From NCBI GenBank assembly GCA_910579135.1, contig CAJTTM010000013.1:4409-68408 (forward strand): 64,000 bases of DNA. The letters run 5' to 3'. Both the position numbers and the translations under genes were made by a program. This DNA is from an uncultured Erysipelotrichales bacterium (GTDB lineage: Bacteria; Bacillota_I; Bacilli_A; Erysipelotrichales; Coprobacillaceae). The notes under the pieces were generated by a model. It saw only the letters and a program-made list of their open reading frames with translations, searched no databases and was not told the origin of the DNA. This document shows positions 27,817 to 36,505 of the stretch, one piece after another; the stretch's first letter is position 1; every line of letters starts with the position of its first letter.

Positions 27817-28221
27817 CTATCTTTCCATTCCATCTAAACAATACTTTGCTATTTGTTGAATTAAGTTTATATCAATATTTCCATAGGAAATATGAATTGT
27901 TCCATTATGAATCTCATAATCCTTTAAACCCTCTTTAAAGTGCTCCACAACGTCTTTATCTACATATAACCCAATATGCCTTTTTGAAGCTGCAAAATGG
28001 ATGATATTATATTCTTTCCAATAAGTAGGCATACCCCAAGATATACGTTCTTCTGCATCAAATAAAACTTCTTTTAAAATATTTCTTATTAAAAATAAAT
28101 CATCTTGTTTTTCTTTATCTTGTTGATAAATATATTCATCAATTGTTTTTGGTTTTATATGACAATAATGATTTTGATTCTTATTTTTAAACTCTCTTTT
28201 ACATCTTAGGCATATCCACAC
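27817..28221 (-). CDS. DUF1801 (YdhG-like) domain protein with N-terminal zinc finger
   Basis: A 134-aa protein. Residues 1-22 carry CxxC...HxxxH/C ligands (WICLRCKREFKNKNQNHYCH). The rest has the DUF1801 pattern (RNILKEVLFDAEERISWGMPTYWKEYNIIHFAASKRHIGLYV). YdhG of B. subtilis has been described as a frataxin-like iron chaperone; whether this member does the same is unknown. It is 10 bp from a GNAT gene. Confidence 0.8.
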   Translation of the reverse strand: MWICLRCKREFKNKNQNHYCHIKPKTIDEYIYQQDKEKQDDLFLIRNILKEVLFDAEERISWGMPTYWKEYNIIHFAASKRHIGLYVDKDVVEHFKEGLKDYEIHNGTIHISYGNIDINLIQQIAKYCLDGMER

Positions 28222-28231
28222 TCTATCCCAC

Positions 28232-28822
28232 TTACTCTAAATCTTTCTCTATATAATGAACTTTAGAACAATTCCAATACTTTTTATATACTCTATTATC
28301 ATTTCCATCAAGATTTAATTGATACATTCTAAATGTAACCAATAGATTTTTGGGTTGCCATTGTTCTTCATATGAATATTGATATTTCATCCCTAATCTT
28401 CTCATCACTTCTCCACTACGATAATTTTTAACATCATGTGTAGCTGTAATATATAAAATACCATCATTCTTTAATTGTTGAATAACCGCTTTACTCGCTT
28501 CTGTCACAATTCCTTTATGCCAAAACTCTTTACATAGAGCATAACCAAAATCATGACTTTCATCCATATTTACATGAATATATCCAATAGGGATATTGTT
28601 TTCTTTTAGACATATTGCATAATGATATGCTATTTCTTGATTATCTTGACTTTCAAATTGTTCTTTATATAACTGCTTGGCTTCATTAATATCTTTTAAT
28701 ACAAACCAAGGTAAAAATGTATTCACTTCTTTATCACTATAAATTCTATATATAGCTTCTATATCATCTTTATCAAACTTCCTTAAAAGAAGTCTTTTTG
28801 TTTCAATTATTGCTGTATTCAT
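28232..28822 (-). CDS. GNAT acetyltransferase, RimJ/RimL type
   Basis: A 196-aa protein with the RimJ/RimL start (IETKRLLLRKFDKDDIEAIYRIYSDKEV), an acetyl-CoA region (ALCKEFWHKGIVTEASKAVIQQL) and NYRSGEVMRRLGMKYQ. Members acetylate N-termini, antibiotics or metabolites. The substrate is not predictable here. Confidence 0.88.
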   Translation of the reverse strand: MNTAIIETKRLLLRKFDKDDIEAIYRIYSDKEVNTFLPWFVLKDINEAKQLYKEQFESQDNQEIAYHYAICLKENNIPIGYIHVNMDESHDFGYALCKEFWHKGIVTEASKAVIQQLKNDGILYITATHDVKNYRSGEVMRRLGMKYQYSYEEQWQPKNLLVTFRMYQLNLDGNDNRVYKKYWNCSKVHYIEKDLE

Positions 28823-28839
28823 ATCTTATCCTTCAATCG

Positions 28840-29247
28840 CTATTCATCAGGTTGTTGTCCATCATGAGCCTTCCATTGACATTCAGTGACTTTCATATGG
28901 CTAAATACAGCTTTAAAAGAAGAATCCTCTGGAGAACAAGCATAAATACCAAAAGATATCTTTTCATTCCCATTAAACATATGACATACTCTCATTTGAC
29001 TAAAAGTCACTCCATCATAAGAACATTCTATACAATAATCATCTTCTCTTCGACTTAAACGATACCACATTGGTTTAATAGAAGCATCTATAGCAGTTGT
29101 TGCCCAATCGGAATATCCAAGATTCGTCACTACACTTCCTAAATGTTGAAATTCATTATTTTCATATTCTATAGAGCCCTTTAACCAATTCTCACTATCT
29201 AAATACATAACGATACCACATTGATCAAATCTTTGCCACAATGTCAA
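28840..29247 (-). pseudogene. N-terminally truncated DUF1349 (beta-sandwich) protein
   Basis: The 135-aa frame reads as the C-terminal two thirds of a DUF1349 domain (RFDQCGIVMYLDSENWLKGSIEYENNEFQHLGSVVTN ... GIYACSPEDSSFKAVFSHMKVTECQWKAH). Family members are about 190-200 aa, and the first strands are missing. The frame opens with a TTG lacking a clear ribosome site, and a stop lies a few codons upstream. A deletion at the boundary with the Dabb gene probably removed the start. Confidence 0.7.
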
Positions 29248-29355
29248 GTGAAGAATTCATTCTTTTTGCTTTTTCATACACGAAATCTTGTAAATGTTCT
29301 ATAAATGTGCTAAACTGAGCGCAACAACAAATCGAAATTTGGAGGCGGGAATACA

Positions 29356-29646
29356 ATGATAAGGCATATATGTATGTTTACATTAAAAGAGGATAATAGG
29401 GAAAAGAATATTATTGAATTTTTTGAAAGAGCTGAAAAGTTAAGAGAATTAGATATAATAAAACAATTTAATATAGTTAGAAATGCGGAAAGAACACCAG
29501 TTTCTAATTATGATGTTGCTTTAATTTTTGACTTCGATACAGTAGAAACATTAGATGAATACCAAAAATCACAACTGCACATGGAATTTGGAGAATTTGT
29601 ATATTCCATTAGAATTGATAGAGCTTGTATTGATTATGAAATTTGA
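29356..29646 (+). CDS. Dabb-family (stress-responsive alpha/beta barrel) protein
   Basis: A 96-aa dimeric ferredoxin-like-fold domain with typical MIRHICMFTLKEDNRE start and YDVALIFDFDTVETLDEYQKSQLH motif. It has a good GGAGGCGGG site. The biochemical role of bacterial Dabb proteins is mostly unknown. It is the last intact chromosomal gene before the mobile scrap zone. Confidence 0.85.
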   Translation: MIRHICMFTLKEDNREKNIIEFFERAEKLRELDIIKQFNIVRNAERTPVSNYDVALIFDFDTVETLDEYQKSQLHMEFGEFVYSIRIDRACIDYEI

Positions 29647-29680
29647 TTTAGCTAAAAATTCCAGTTTATCAACAACCCCA

Positions 29681-29716
29681 AAAAAGGCAGTCGCCCCGTC
29701 AAAGCGTCTGCCTTTT
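29681..29716 (-). terminator. GC-rich terminator of the DUF6809-like fragment
   Basis: In minus-strand sense AAAAGGCAG pairs with CTGCCTTTT, followed by T. The stem and loop are far richer in GC than the surroundings, pointing to imported DNA. Confidence 0.7.
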
Positions 29717-29731
29717 CCTGTCCCCGCCTTC

Positions 29732-29920
29732 TTACCCACATCTGAAAACTTCTGCCATTATCTTTGCCCCCATCTTAAAACCATCAATGAACATTTCCGA
29801 GAACTCATATGGGATTACATCTAGCTGCTCGTCCATGATTTCAATAAACCGCTTGTCAAGGGGTGGGTTCAGCTTGCTCAATAATTCAATAAAATCCTCA
29901 TAATAGACATCATGAATCAA
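29732..29920 (-). pseudogene. C-terminal fragment of a DUF6809-like mobile-element protein
   Basis: The 62-aa stretch (IELLSKLNPPLDKRFIEIMDEQLDVIPYEFSEMFIDGFKMGAKIMAEVF) matches the helical C-terminal half of small proteins common in ICEs and prophages of Clostridia. It opens with TTG and has no ribosome site, and its upstream part is replaced by the istB fragment. Base composition is richer in GC than its neighbours. Confidence 0.55.
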
Positions 29921-29935
29921 TGTAAGACTGATAAT

Positions 29936-30121
29936 ATAGAGCTTTTAAAAATCATCAAAAGACTTACTGAAGAAGAAATCAGACAAAGAGATATGAAGGC
30001 GAAGGAAATGAATATCAAACTGGGTCACTTTCCATACAGAAAAACAATAAATATGTTTGATTTTGATTTTCAGCCAGGGATAGACAGAAATAAAATAATG
30101 GATCTTATGACATTAAGATGG
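29936..30121 (+). pseudogene. Fragment of an IS21-family IstB ATPase
   Basis: The translation (LLKIIKRLTEEEIRQRDMKAKEMNIKLGHFPYRKTINMFDFDFQPGIDRNKIMDLMTLRW) matches the N-terminal region of IstB helper proteins, ahead of the Walker A motif. It ends exactly where the left end of the ISL3 element begins, and the remainder of istB is not found on the far side, so insertion was accompanied or followed by deletion. Confidence 0.75.
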
Positions 30122-30122
30122 C

Positions 30123-30171
30123 ATTTTAAATTTTTGTGTGGTTGGGGGTACCCTTTAAATATTTGTGTGGT
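30123..30171. repeat. Left-end double repeat of the ISL3 element
   Basis: Two copies of a TTTAAAT...GTGTGGT motif (30123-30143 and 30153-30171) are spaced 30 bp apart (start to start), with a GGGTACCC palindrome between and after them. They are likely transposase binding sites. Confidence 0.7.
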
Positions 30172-30246
30172 ACCCTTTTCGTGTATGTAAAAACCTTTCA
30201 TGATATGATTGTTTTGGCTCTAAAATCGTTTCATGAAAGGAGGCAT

Positions 30247-31587
30247 ATGCCTATTAAAGATATTATCATGAGATCGCTTGATTTGGAAGAAATTAATATT
30301 GAAAAGTTTGATTATGTTTTTAGGAATAATCAAAATTTTTATTTTATTACTCTCGTCTCTAGAGGTCGCTTTTGTCCCAATTGTCATACCTTCTCTAAAA
30401 AGGTTCACTCTTATAAGGATAAAAAAATCAAGCACTCTTTTCTTATTAAAGAAGAATTGACTGTTATTTATCATCAAAGAAGATATATTTGTCCTCATTG
30501 TCATAAGACCTTTGTAGAAGATAACCCTTTCTGTGCTGAACATTCCCATTTTTCTTCTTTGACTATCAATAAAACTCTTTCTCTACTTAAAGATTATAAT
30601 CAGACTTTTTCTTCTGTTTCTCGATTGATCAATATTTCTGTTTCTCAAGTTATTGAGATTTTTGATCAATATGTTCAAATTGAACGCAAACCACTTCAAG
30701 AAGTCATATGCATTGATGAATTTTATTTTTCTAAGCATTCTAAAGATAAATTTGCCTGTCTTCTTATTGGATTTAAAAACGGACTTGTACTAGATGTCCT
30801 CAAATCAAGAAAAAAAGCCTATTTAAGAAGTTATTTTAGAATGATTGATAAAAGTGAAAGAGATATTGTTCAATTTATTTCAATGGATATGTATGATAAT
30901 TACAGAGATATTGCTCATATTTATTTTCCCAATGCTCTCTGTTGTGCAGATAGTTTTCATATTATCAAAAACATTAATGATGCACTCAATAAAATAAGAT
31001 GCAAGATTATGAACAGGTATAAAGATAATAAAAAAAGCGATGAATATTATCTTTTAAAGTATAAACATCATCTTCTATTTATGGACAGTCTTAAAATATC
31101 AGCTGATCATATCAAATACAATCATCATTTTCAATATAAATTATCTCAAAATGCTTTGCTTGAAAAACTACTAAATATAGATAACGAACTTAAATATGCT
31201 TATGAACTAAAGGAAATGTATATCATTTTTAATGATTCCCATGAAGATAACAATAAAATTCGTGAACATTTAGAAATGATTATCACTGCTTATCAATTAT
31301 CTCATATACCTTTATTCGTAGAATTAGGGAATACCTTATCAAAATGGAAAGAAGAAATCATCAATTCATTTCATACATATAAAGGCAGAAGAATCAATAA
31401 TGGACCAATAGAAGGAAGAAATAAGTATTTAAAAATTATTCTTGAATTGGCTAATGGTTACAAAAATTTTCAAAGATATAGGAATCGAGTGCTTTATGTT
31501 TTTAACAAATTAGAAAAACCAACAGATACAAAAAAGATAAAACTCACAGGAAAAATAAGAGGAAAATACAAAACAAAAAACAAATAA
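30247..31587 (+). CDS. ISL3-family transposase
   Basis: A 446-aa DDE-type transposase from ATG 30247 after AAAGGAGG. The N-terminus has a zinc-finger (CPNCHTF ... CPHCHKTF), followed by a helix-turn-helix. The catalytic domain shows CIDEFYF (first D), SMDMYDNYRDIA and ADSFHIIK (second D) and GPIEGRNKYLK (E), the standard ISL3 (Transposase_20) pattern. No frameshift is seen, so it could be active. Confidence 0.93.
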   Translation: MPIKDIIMRSLDLEEINIEKFDYVFRNNQNFYFITLVSRGRFCPNCHTFSKKVHSYKDKKIKHSFLIKEELTVIYHQRRYICPHCHKTFVEDNPFCAEHSHFSSLTINKTLSLLKDYNQTFSSVSRLINISVSQVIEIFDQYVQIERKPLQEVICIDEFYFSKHSKDKFACLLIGFKNGLVLDVLKSRKKAYLRSYFRMIDKSERDIVQFISMDMYDNYRDIAHIYFPNALCCADSFHIIKNINDALNKIRCKIMNRYKDNKKSDEYYLLKYKHHLLFMDSLKISADHIKYNHHFQYKLSQNALLEKLLNIDNELKYAYELKEMYIIFNDSHEDNNKIREHLEMIITAYQLSHIPLFVELGNTLSKWKEEIINSFHTYKGRRINNGPIEGRNKYLKIILELANGYKNFQRYRNRVLYVFNKLEKPTDTKKIKLTGKIRGKYKTKNK

Positions 31588-31612
31588 AATATATGATTTT
31601 AGAAGCCGAAAA

Positions 31613-31633
31613 GAGGATTCATATTGAATCCTC
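31613..31633 (+). terminator. Hairpin downstream of the transposase
   Basis: An 8-bp perfect stem (GAGGATTC / GAATCCTC) with loop ATATT. There is no strong T run, so it may protect the transcript or block read-out. Confidence 0.5.
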
Positions 31634-31668
31634 CTTGTATGTTTAATCGTATAATTTATTAGGGAAAA

Positions 31669-31753
31669 ACCACACTTTTATTTAAAGATTTTTTATAAAA
31701 AACCACACAAATATTTAAAGTCGTCCATTTTAAACCACACGATTATTTAAAAT
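31669..31753. repeat. Right-end triple repeat of the ISL3 element
   Basis: Three copies of the ACCACAC...TTTAAA motif (31669-31687, 31702-31720, 31733-31753) spaced 33 and 31 bp (start to start), about three helical turns. The middle copy is a perfect 19-bp inverse of the left subterminal copy. Confidence 0.75.
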
Positions 31754-31767
31754 CTCGTTTTTACAGC

Positions 31768-32012
31768 TTAAATAAGTTTTCGTATTTGATTAAATTGTTT
31801 GATCATCATTAGTATGGTCATTATACCTACAAAGCCATCTACAACAGCCATAGCAAACCAAACACTGTTTCTCCTAGACCATTAATTGTTAGAAATAAAA
31901 CGACAGCAAGGATAAAGACAATGATTTGTCTTAACATAACGATTAGATTTGCTTTAGAAGCCTTTTCTAAAGACTTGATAGAGTTACAACCATAATAAAC
32001 AATCCTAATGCA
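31768..32012 (-). pseudogene. 3' remnant of a MATE family efflux gene
   Basis: Minus-strand reading gives SLEKASKANLIVMLRQIIVFILAVVLFLTINGLGETV and, after a one-base frame change, WFAMAVVDGFVGIMTILMMIKQFNQIRKLI, which together match the last two helices of MATE transporters. The N-terminal 80 percent is gone. It lies 15 bp from the right end of the ISL3 element. Confidence 0.75.
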
Positions 32013-32072
32013 ATATATATAGAAAACATAATTCTTAAATTTGTTATATCTTAAACAACATTTGGAAAGCAC

Positions 32073-32469
32073 AATTTAACTAAGTAACAATTTAGTATAA
32101 ATGTAAAAAATAATACTTATATTATTTGTACTTGCTTTTAATATTTTTATGCTCTAACAATATTTTAGAATTTTTCTTTCTATTAATAATTTAAATAGAA
32201 ACTTTCCTCAGTTTAACACCAAAAAATATATTTTCAACCAGGTATGATAAAAACAGGATTTTCTTATATTTTGTATAATAGTTATATAAATCAGCAAGGA
32301 GATGTAAGTGCGAAAATAAAATTTGTTATTAATCGAAAAAAACAGAGAAATATTAGATTTTACTTGCGAAAAAACAAAATTGCATACTAATATCCTAAAT
32401 TTATTTAGATTAATAATAAATTAAAATTTTAATCACATGTTTGTGTCCGACCGGCGAAGGCGGACGGAA
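32073..32469 (+). other. AT-rich spacer with a possible tiny coding remnant
   Basis: No intact gene. Near 32307 a frame reads AKIKFVINRKKQRNIRFYLRKNKIAY after an AAGGAGATG site, but AGTGCG stands where ATGGCG would be expected. It could be a decayed 5' end of a recombinase-type gene. A short GC-rich hairpin (GTCCG ... CGGAC, about 32447-32464) precedes the IS1595-like transposase and is probably its leader. Confidence 0.35.
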
Positions 32470-33481
32470 ATGGAGGCAAACTATGAACAAACTATGAACA
32501 AAATCAAACAAGCAAAATCTAAACCATGTAAAGATTCTTTAATAGATTTCATGAAAAAATATTCATCTATTGAAAAATGCATTCAATTTTTTATGAACAT
32601 AAGATTCCCAGAAGGCTTTTATTGTGATTCCTGTCAATATCATGATTATTATATTATAAAACGTCATAACGTAAAATCTGGATATCTTATTCAATGTAAA
32701 AAATGCGGTAAACAGCATTCATTGCTTGCAGGTATAATCTTTCAGGATACTCATGTTACTTTACTTCAGCTACTTCTTGTATTGTATTTGTTCTTTACAA
32801 GCAATAAGGGTATCCCTGCCACCGATATAGCTAATATGGCTGGTGTAAGTTATCCAACGGCTAGAAAACTGCTTAGAAAATGCAGAATTATGATGGCAGA
32901 AAGCAATAATGAAAAAATTCTTCAATCTTCCTTCTATGAAATAGATTTTATTGAAGTAGGTGGCCAAAAAGAAGGAAAAACAGGTAAAGGTGCTGATAAA
33001 CAACCTGTAATCAGGGTACTTTCAACTGACAAATACAACAAGTATCCCTAAATATGTTAAATATCATATTTTAAAAGACTATACTGGTGAACCTGTAGAA
33101 GAATATATAAAGAATCATACAGTTCTATCACATGATAAGATCATATCATGTGATAAGGATAAGGCTTTTATGCGCCTTGATAAACTCGTTAAATTAGACA
33201 ACAGTAAAATTGATTATAGTGATGACAATCATAAATTATACTGGTTAAATATATTTGCTGGAAATTTTCAGAACAATTTAAAAGCCATTTATCATGGTGT
33301 ATCGAAAAGAGATCTACCATTCTTTTTATGTGAACAGGAATGGAGAACAAACCATAGATATACAGGAAAACATATAATGGAGAAAGTAGCAAAATACATA
33401 TCAAAATCAAGTGTTATCACTAACAAAATAATTATAAAAACGCTTGATAATTATATTGCTCATTTTTTAGTGACCAACTGA
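32470..33481 (+). pseudogene. Frameshifted IS1595-family transposase
   Basis: The first part (to 33051) has the IS1595 (ISXO2-like) zinc-ribbon CDSCQYHDY ... CKKCGKQHS, the HTH region (GIPATDIANMAGVSYPTARKLLRKCR) and EIDFIEVGGQKEGK, where the first catalytic Asp lies. Near 33040 the frame shifts and continues as SIPKYVKYHILKDYTGEPVEEYIKNH ... ISCDKDKAF ... NNLKAIYHGVSKRDLPFFLCEQEWRTNHR to 33481. The gene is broken. An 11-bp tandem duplication (AAACTATGAAC) lies at the start, giving an out-of-frame ATG at the best distance from GGAGG. Confidence 0.85.
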
Positions 33482-33593
33482 GAGTTATTTCTATTTAAAT
33501 AAAATTATATTTTATTGATTAAAAATTACTTTTATTATTTATTCTAATTTAAAAAGTTCTTCTTTAAAATTGTTTTTATTTCAAATATATTAT

Positions 33594-34883
33594 TTATTCA
33601 ATATGATTAAAATACCATTTATCAAAACTATTATTTTTTGCACTGAAAATAATATCATTCCAATATTTAATTAAAAAAGCATGATCAATCATATCTTTAG
33701 ATGTTTGATTTATTATATTATTCTTATTGACCGAAATAGTATTTGACATATTCTGATATTTTTCCAAATTAGTGTTTTTAAAAATATTAATCATTGAATC
33801 TATTACTTTCTCTTGCTCCTTAACTAAGTCAAGATTAGCGATATTAATCATTTGATTATATATTTTTTCTACATTAATTTCTTCTTTGTCACTATCTATT
33901 TGCAACTTTGAATACAACTTTTCATAATATATTTTTGAACATCTTGACTTTGCCTTAGAAATATGATACTGACTCATATCTCTATTTTTATCATATCTTG
34001 AATCATCATATCTATGCAGAACTTTTCTATTGTGATACAATTTAGATTTATTATAGCAATCTAAAATACTATGATAAAAATAATCTGTACCTGATGTTGC
34101 AATAGCTGGTGAAAAAGGAAGTTTTAAAAATATATCATAAATTGAAAGATTTCCAACATCTATATCAGAACTTTTTTTATAAGAAAACTCATCTGAAATG
34201 TAATTTTCTTTTGTACCATTAATATATTTATCATTTATATATCTTACTAATTCTGATCGTGAATATTTAGGTTTTGACAAATGAAATAATTTTATTAAAG
34301 TTTCTATATCACCACATAAATCCTCATAATCTATTGCCCAATTACCTTTATATCCACTTCCTACCATATAAATTATTTGTGATTTTTTAGAATCAGTATT
34401 TTCAAAAATTAACTTATCTACATCTTTTTTGCTTTTACCCAAATAATTTAATTCTAATTCTAAAGGAATAATATTTTTATTTTGCAAAAACACATCAGAA
34501 TCTCTTCTATGTACAAATTTACATCCTAGAGATGCAGCTATAATAAATCCTCTATTTGCTGCCATACCATAAGAGAAGACATTTCCATTCAATAATTTTA
34601 ATAATTTTTTTTCTTGTGGATGATTGCATACAATACTACTAATATAATCATCACAATCATTTTGCTTTAAATAAAAATAATGTTTTATACCAATATGTTC
34701 CATCTTTTTAATAAATGCAACTTTATTTAATTTTTGACTTTTCTTATCTGATGAATCTAATAATAAAACATAAATATTTGAAAAAGCAATATTATTTTTA
34801 ACTTCTTCTAATTCATCAAAAATATTTTCAATACAAGAACTGCATTCTCTATTTGTTGGAATAAAATATAAATGTTTATCCAT
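33594..34883 (-). CDS. RDSD-motif protein (DUF6271-like), unknown enzyme of the biosynthetic operon
   Basis: A 429-aa cytoplasmic protein. The N-terminal part (HLYFIPTNRECSSCIENIFDEL, then IYVLLLDSSD, GMAANRGFIIAASLGCKFVHRRDSDVFLQ) looks like a GT-A type nucleotide-sugar-binding fold, with RDSD in the place of a DxD metal site. It resembles uncharacterised DUF6271-type proteins from actinobacterial gene clusters, by recollection only. The C-terminal 130 residues are charged and helical. It overlaps the aminotransferase gene by 8 nt and is the last gene of the operon. A glycosyl- or nucleotidyl-transfer role is a guess. Confidence 0.6.
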   Translation of the reverse strand: MDKHLYFIPTNRECSSCIENIFDELEEVKNNIAFSNIYVLLLDSSDKKSQKLNKVAFIKKMEHIGIKHYFYLKQNDCDDYISSIVCNHPQEKKLLKLLNGNVFSYGMAANRGFIIAASLGCKFVHRRDSDVFLQNKNIIPLELELNYLGKSKKDVDKLIFENTDSKKSQIIYMVGSGYKGNWAIDYEDLCGDIETLIKLFHLSKPKYSRSELVRYINDKYINGTKENYISDEFSYKKSSDIDVGNLSIYDIFLKLPFSPAIATSGTDYFYHSILDCYNKSKLYHNRKVLHRYDDSRYDKNRDMSQYHISKAKSRCSKIYYEKLYSKLQIDSDKEEINVEKIYNQMINIANLDLVKEQEKVIDSMINIFKNTNLEKYQNMSNTISVNKNNIINQTSKDMIDHAFLIKYWNDIIFSAKNNSFDKWYFNHIE

Positions 34884-35829
34884 TTAAATTTCCTCCATAT
34901 ATAATAATAGATTTTTTCTTAAAATATTCTTCTTTTCCAATAATAGTATTTAAAAATATATCTTCAATTTCCAAAGTTTTACTTCCAGGTTTACTATCAC
35001 CAATAGGAAGCTGATCAACCGATAAAACAGGTCTAATTAATTTAGCTGTATTGCAAATAAACATTTCTTTTGCAATATATAGTTCTGTTCTATCAACAGT
35101 TCTTTGAATACAACTCTTACCTGTTAATTTTTTCCAAATATAGATAATAGTGTCCCTTGTAATACTAGGCAATATATCCGAATTACAATCAGGTGTAATC
35201 AAATTATCATTATTATCAATAATAAATACTGCTGATTCTGCTGCTTCACTAACTTTACCAATTCTATTTAACAGTATAGCATTATCATATCCATTCAATA
35301 TTGCTTCATGCCCTGCCAATCTAGTATTTTCATAGTTGCACGCAGATTTAACTCTTGGTGGCAAACAATTATCATTTATTCTTTCCCATGATGATACACA
35401 ACACTTTATTCCTGTCTTTAAAGTATCTGGCCATGAGCTTGGGACAAGTGTAATGCATAAATCTGCATTGACTAAATTTGGATCATAAACCGAACTTCCT
35501 GGAGATGGTTCTGGTACATATACAGTTATTCTTATATATCCATTGCATTCCCCATCCCATTTTTTTACTAAATCATATAATATATTTAACACTTCTTCTT
35601 TTGAATATTTGATATTATATCTCATAATTTTAATAGAATTAAACAATCTATCTACATGATCTTTGATTCTAAAAATACAATATGATTTTTCTTCACTATT
35701 CCAATTAACTCTGCACGCCTCAAAAACTGAAGCACCTAAAGTAAAAGCTAATGAGCTGACATGTATTTTTGCACTATCCCATTCACAAAATTGATTATTT
35801 ATATATGCTAACTTCATTTTTTTCTCCAT
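34876..35829 (-). CDS. PLP-dependent class IV aminotransferase (branched-chain/D-amino acid type)
   Basis: A 317-aa fold-type IV enzyme. The PLP Lys lies in PRVKSACNYENTRLAGHEA, the Glu that binds the pyridine N in GKVSEAAESAVFIID, and the phosphate-binding region in LPSITRDTI. It resembles IlvE/Dat/ADC-lyase proteins. In this operon it probably aminates an alpha-keto acid made by the neighbouring transketolase, or makes a D-amino acid for the ATP-grasp ligase. Two starts are possible: ATG 35829 after AGAGG, or ATG 35817 after GGAG. Confidence 0.88.
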   Translation of the reverse strand: MEKKMKLAYINNQFCEWDSAKIHVSSLAFTLGASVFEACRVNWNSEEKSYCIFRIKDHVDRLFNSIKIMRYNIKYSKEEVLNILYDLVKKWDGECNGYIRITVYVPEPSPGSSVYDPNLVNADLCITLVPSSWPDTLKTGIKCCVSSWERINDNCLPPRVKSACNYENTRLAGHEAILNGYDNAILLNRIGKVSEAAESAVFIIDNNDNLITPDCNSDILPSITRDTIIYIWKKLTGKSCIQRTVDRTELYIAKEMFICNTAKLIRPVLSVDQLPIGDSKPGSKTLEIEDIFLNTIIGKEEYFKKKSIIIYGGNLNG

Positions 35830-35887
35830 TTTTAATACCTCTTTTACATATAATTTTATAATTAACTATCCAATTAATCTAATATAA

Positions 35888-36505
35888 TTATTTTTTTGCA
35901 ACACATAAAATATGAACTGCTGGAAATAACTTATAATATTTTTTGAAATGCACATCTTCAACATCAGTGTTATTAAATAAAGCATAAAATTCTTTTGTGA
36001 ATAGATGTTTTGAATAACATATTTTAGAATCGACTCTATCCCAATACCATGGCATAAAACTTATAAATCTAGGATCTTTAACACTATCCAATATGTATAT
36101 ATATCCACCAGGTTTTAAAACTCGAATCATTTCATTTAGCGCTGATTGTGGACTAACATAATGATGAAATGATATAGTATTTAAAACAAAATCAAAAGTA
36201 TTATCATCAAAAGGTAAATTATGTACATCTGCTACAAGATATTTAATATTTTTGTTTTTATCATTTGCTTTATGAAGCATTTCTTCAGAAATATCTACAC
36301 CTATACATGATGATTGTGGATATATTTTTTCAATTTCATTTAGTAATTCACCTGTTCCACAACCAACATCTAAAATTTGCTTTCCATTTAAATCAGGTAA
36401 ATTTTTAACTATCCACACATGATTACCTTTAAAATAATTCTTTATCATGCCCTTATCATAATTTTTCGATAAATTATCAAAGAAAATCTTATCTCCATTT
36501 TTCAT
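35888..36505 (-). CDS. SAM-dependent methyltransferase, class I
   Basis: A 205-aa UbiE/Methyltransf_11-type enzyme: motif I ILDVGCGTGELL, acidic residue VDIS, and FDFVLNTISFHHY plus MIRVLKPGGYIYILD. The substrate is unknown. The start overlaps the stop of the ATP-grasp gene as ATGA, so the two are coupled. It is likely a tailoring O-, N- or C-methylation step in the pathway. Confidence 0.9.
   Translation of the reverse strand: MKNGDKIFFDNLSKNYDKGMIKNYFKGNHVWIVKNLPDLNGKQILDVGCGTGELLNEIEKIYPQSSCIGVDISEEMLHKANDKNKNIKYLVADVHNLPFDDNTFDFVLNTISFHHYVSPQSALNEMIRVLKPGGYIYILDSVKDPRFISFMPWYWDRVDSKICYSKHLFTKEFYALFNNTDVEDVHFKKYYKLFPAVHILCVAKK

Larger units (their letters stand above)
30123..31753 (+). mobile_element. 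ISL3-family insertion sequence, apparently intact
   Basis: About 1.63 kb with one transposase gene and terminal inverted repeats. The outer arms are 30123-30143 and 31733-31753 (ATTTTAAAT...GTGTGGTT type, imperfect). A subterminal 19-bp motif CTTTAAATATTTGTGTGGT (30153-30171) recurs perfectly inverted at 31702-31720 and imperfectly at 31669-31687. An 8-bp target duplication, usual for ISL3, is not evident, in line with flank deletions. It sits in an istB fragment. Confidence 0.75.

Noticed and set aside
32307..32393. Possible 5' end of a tyrosine recombinase or similar (AKIKFVINRKKQRN)
   Set aside because: Only about 28 codons, no start codon and no diagnostic motif; recorded only as part of the spacer.
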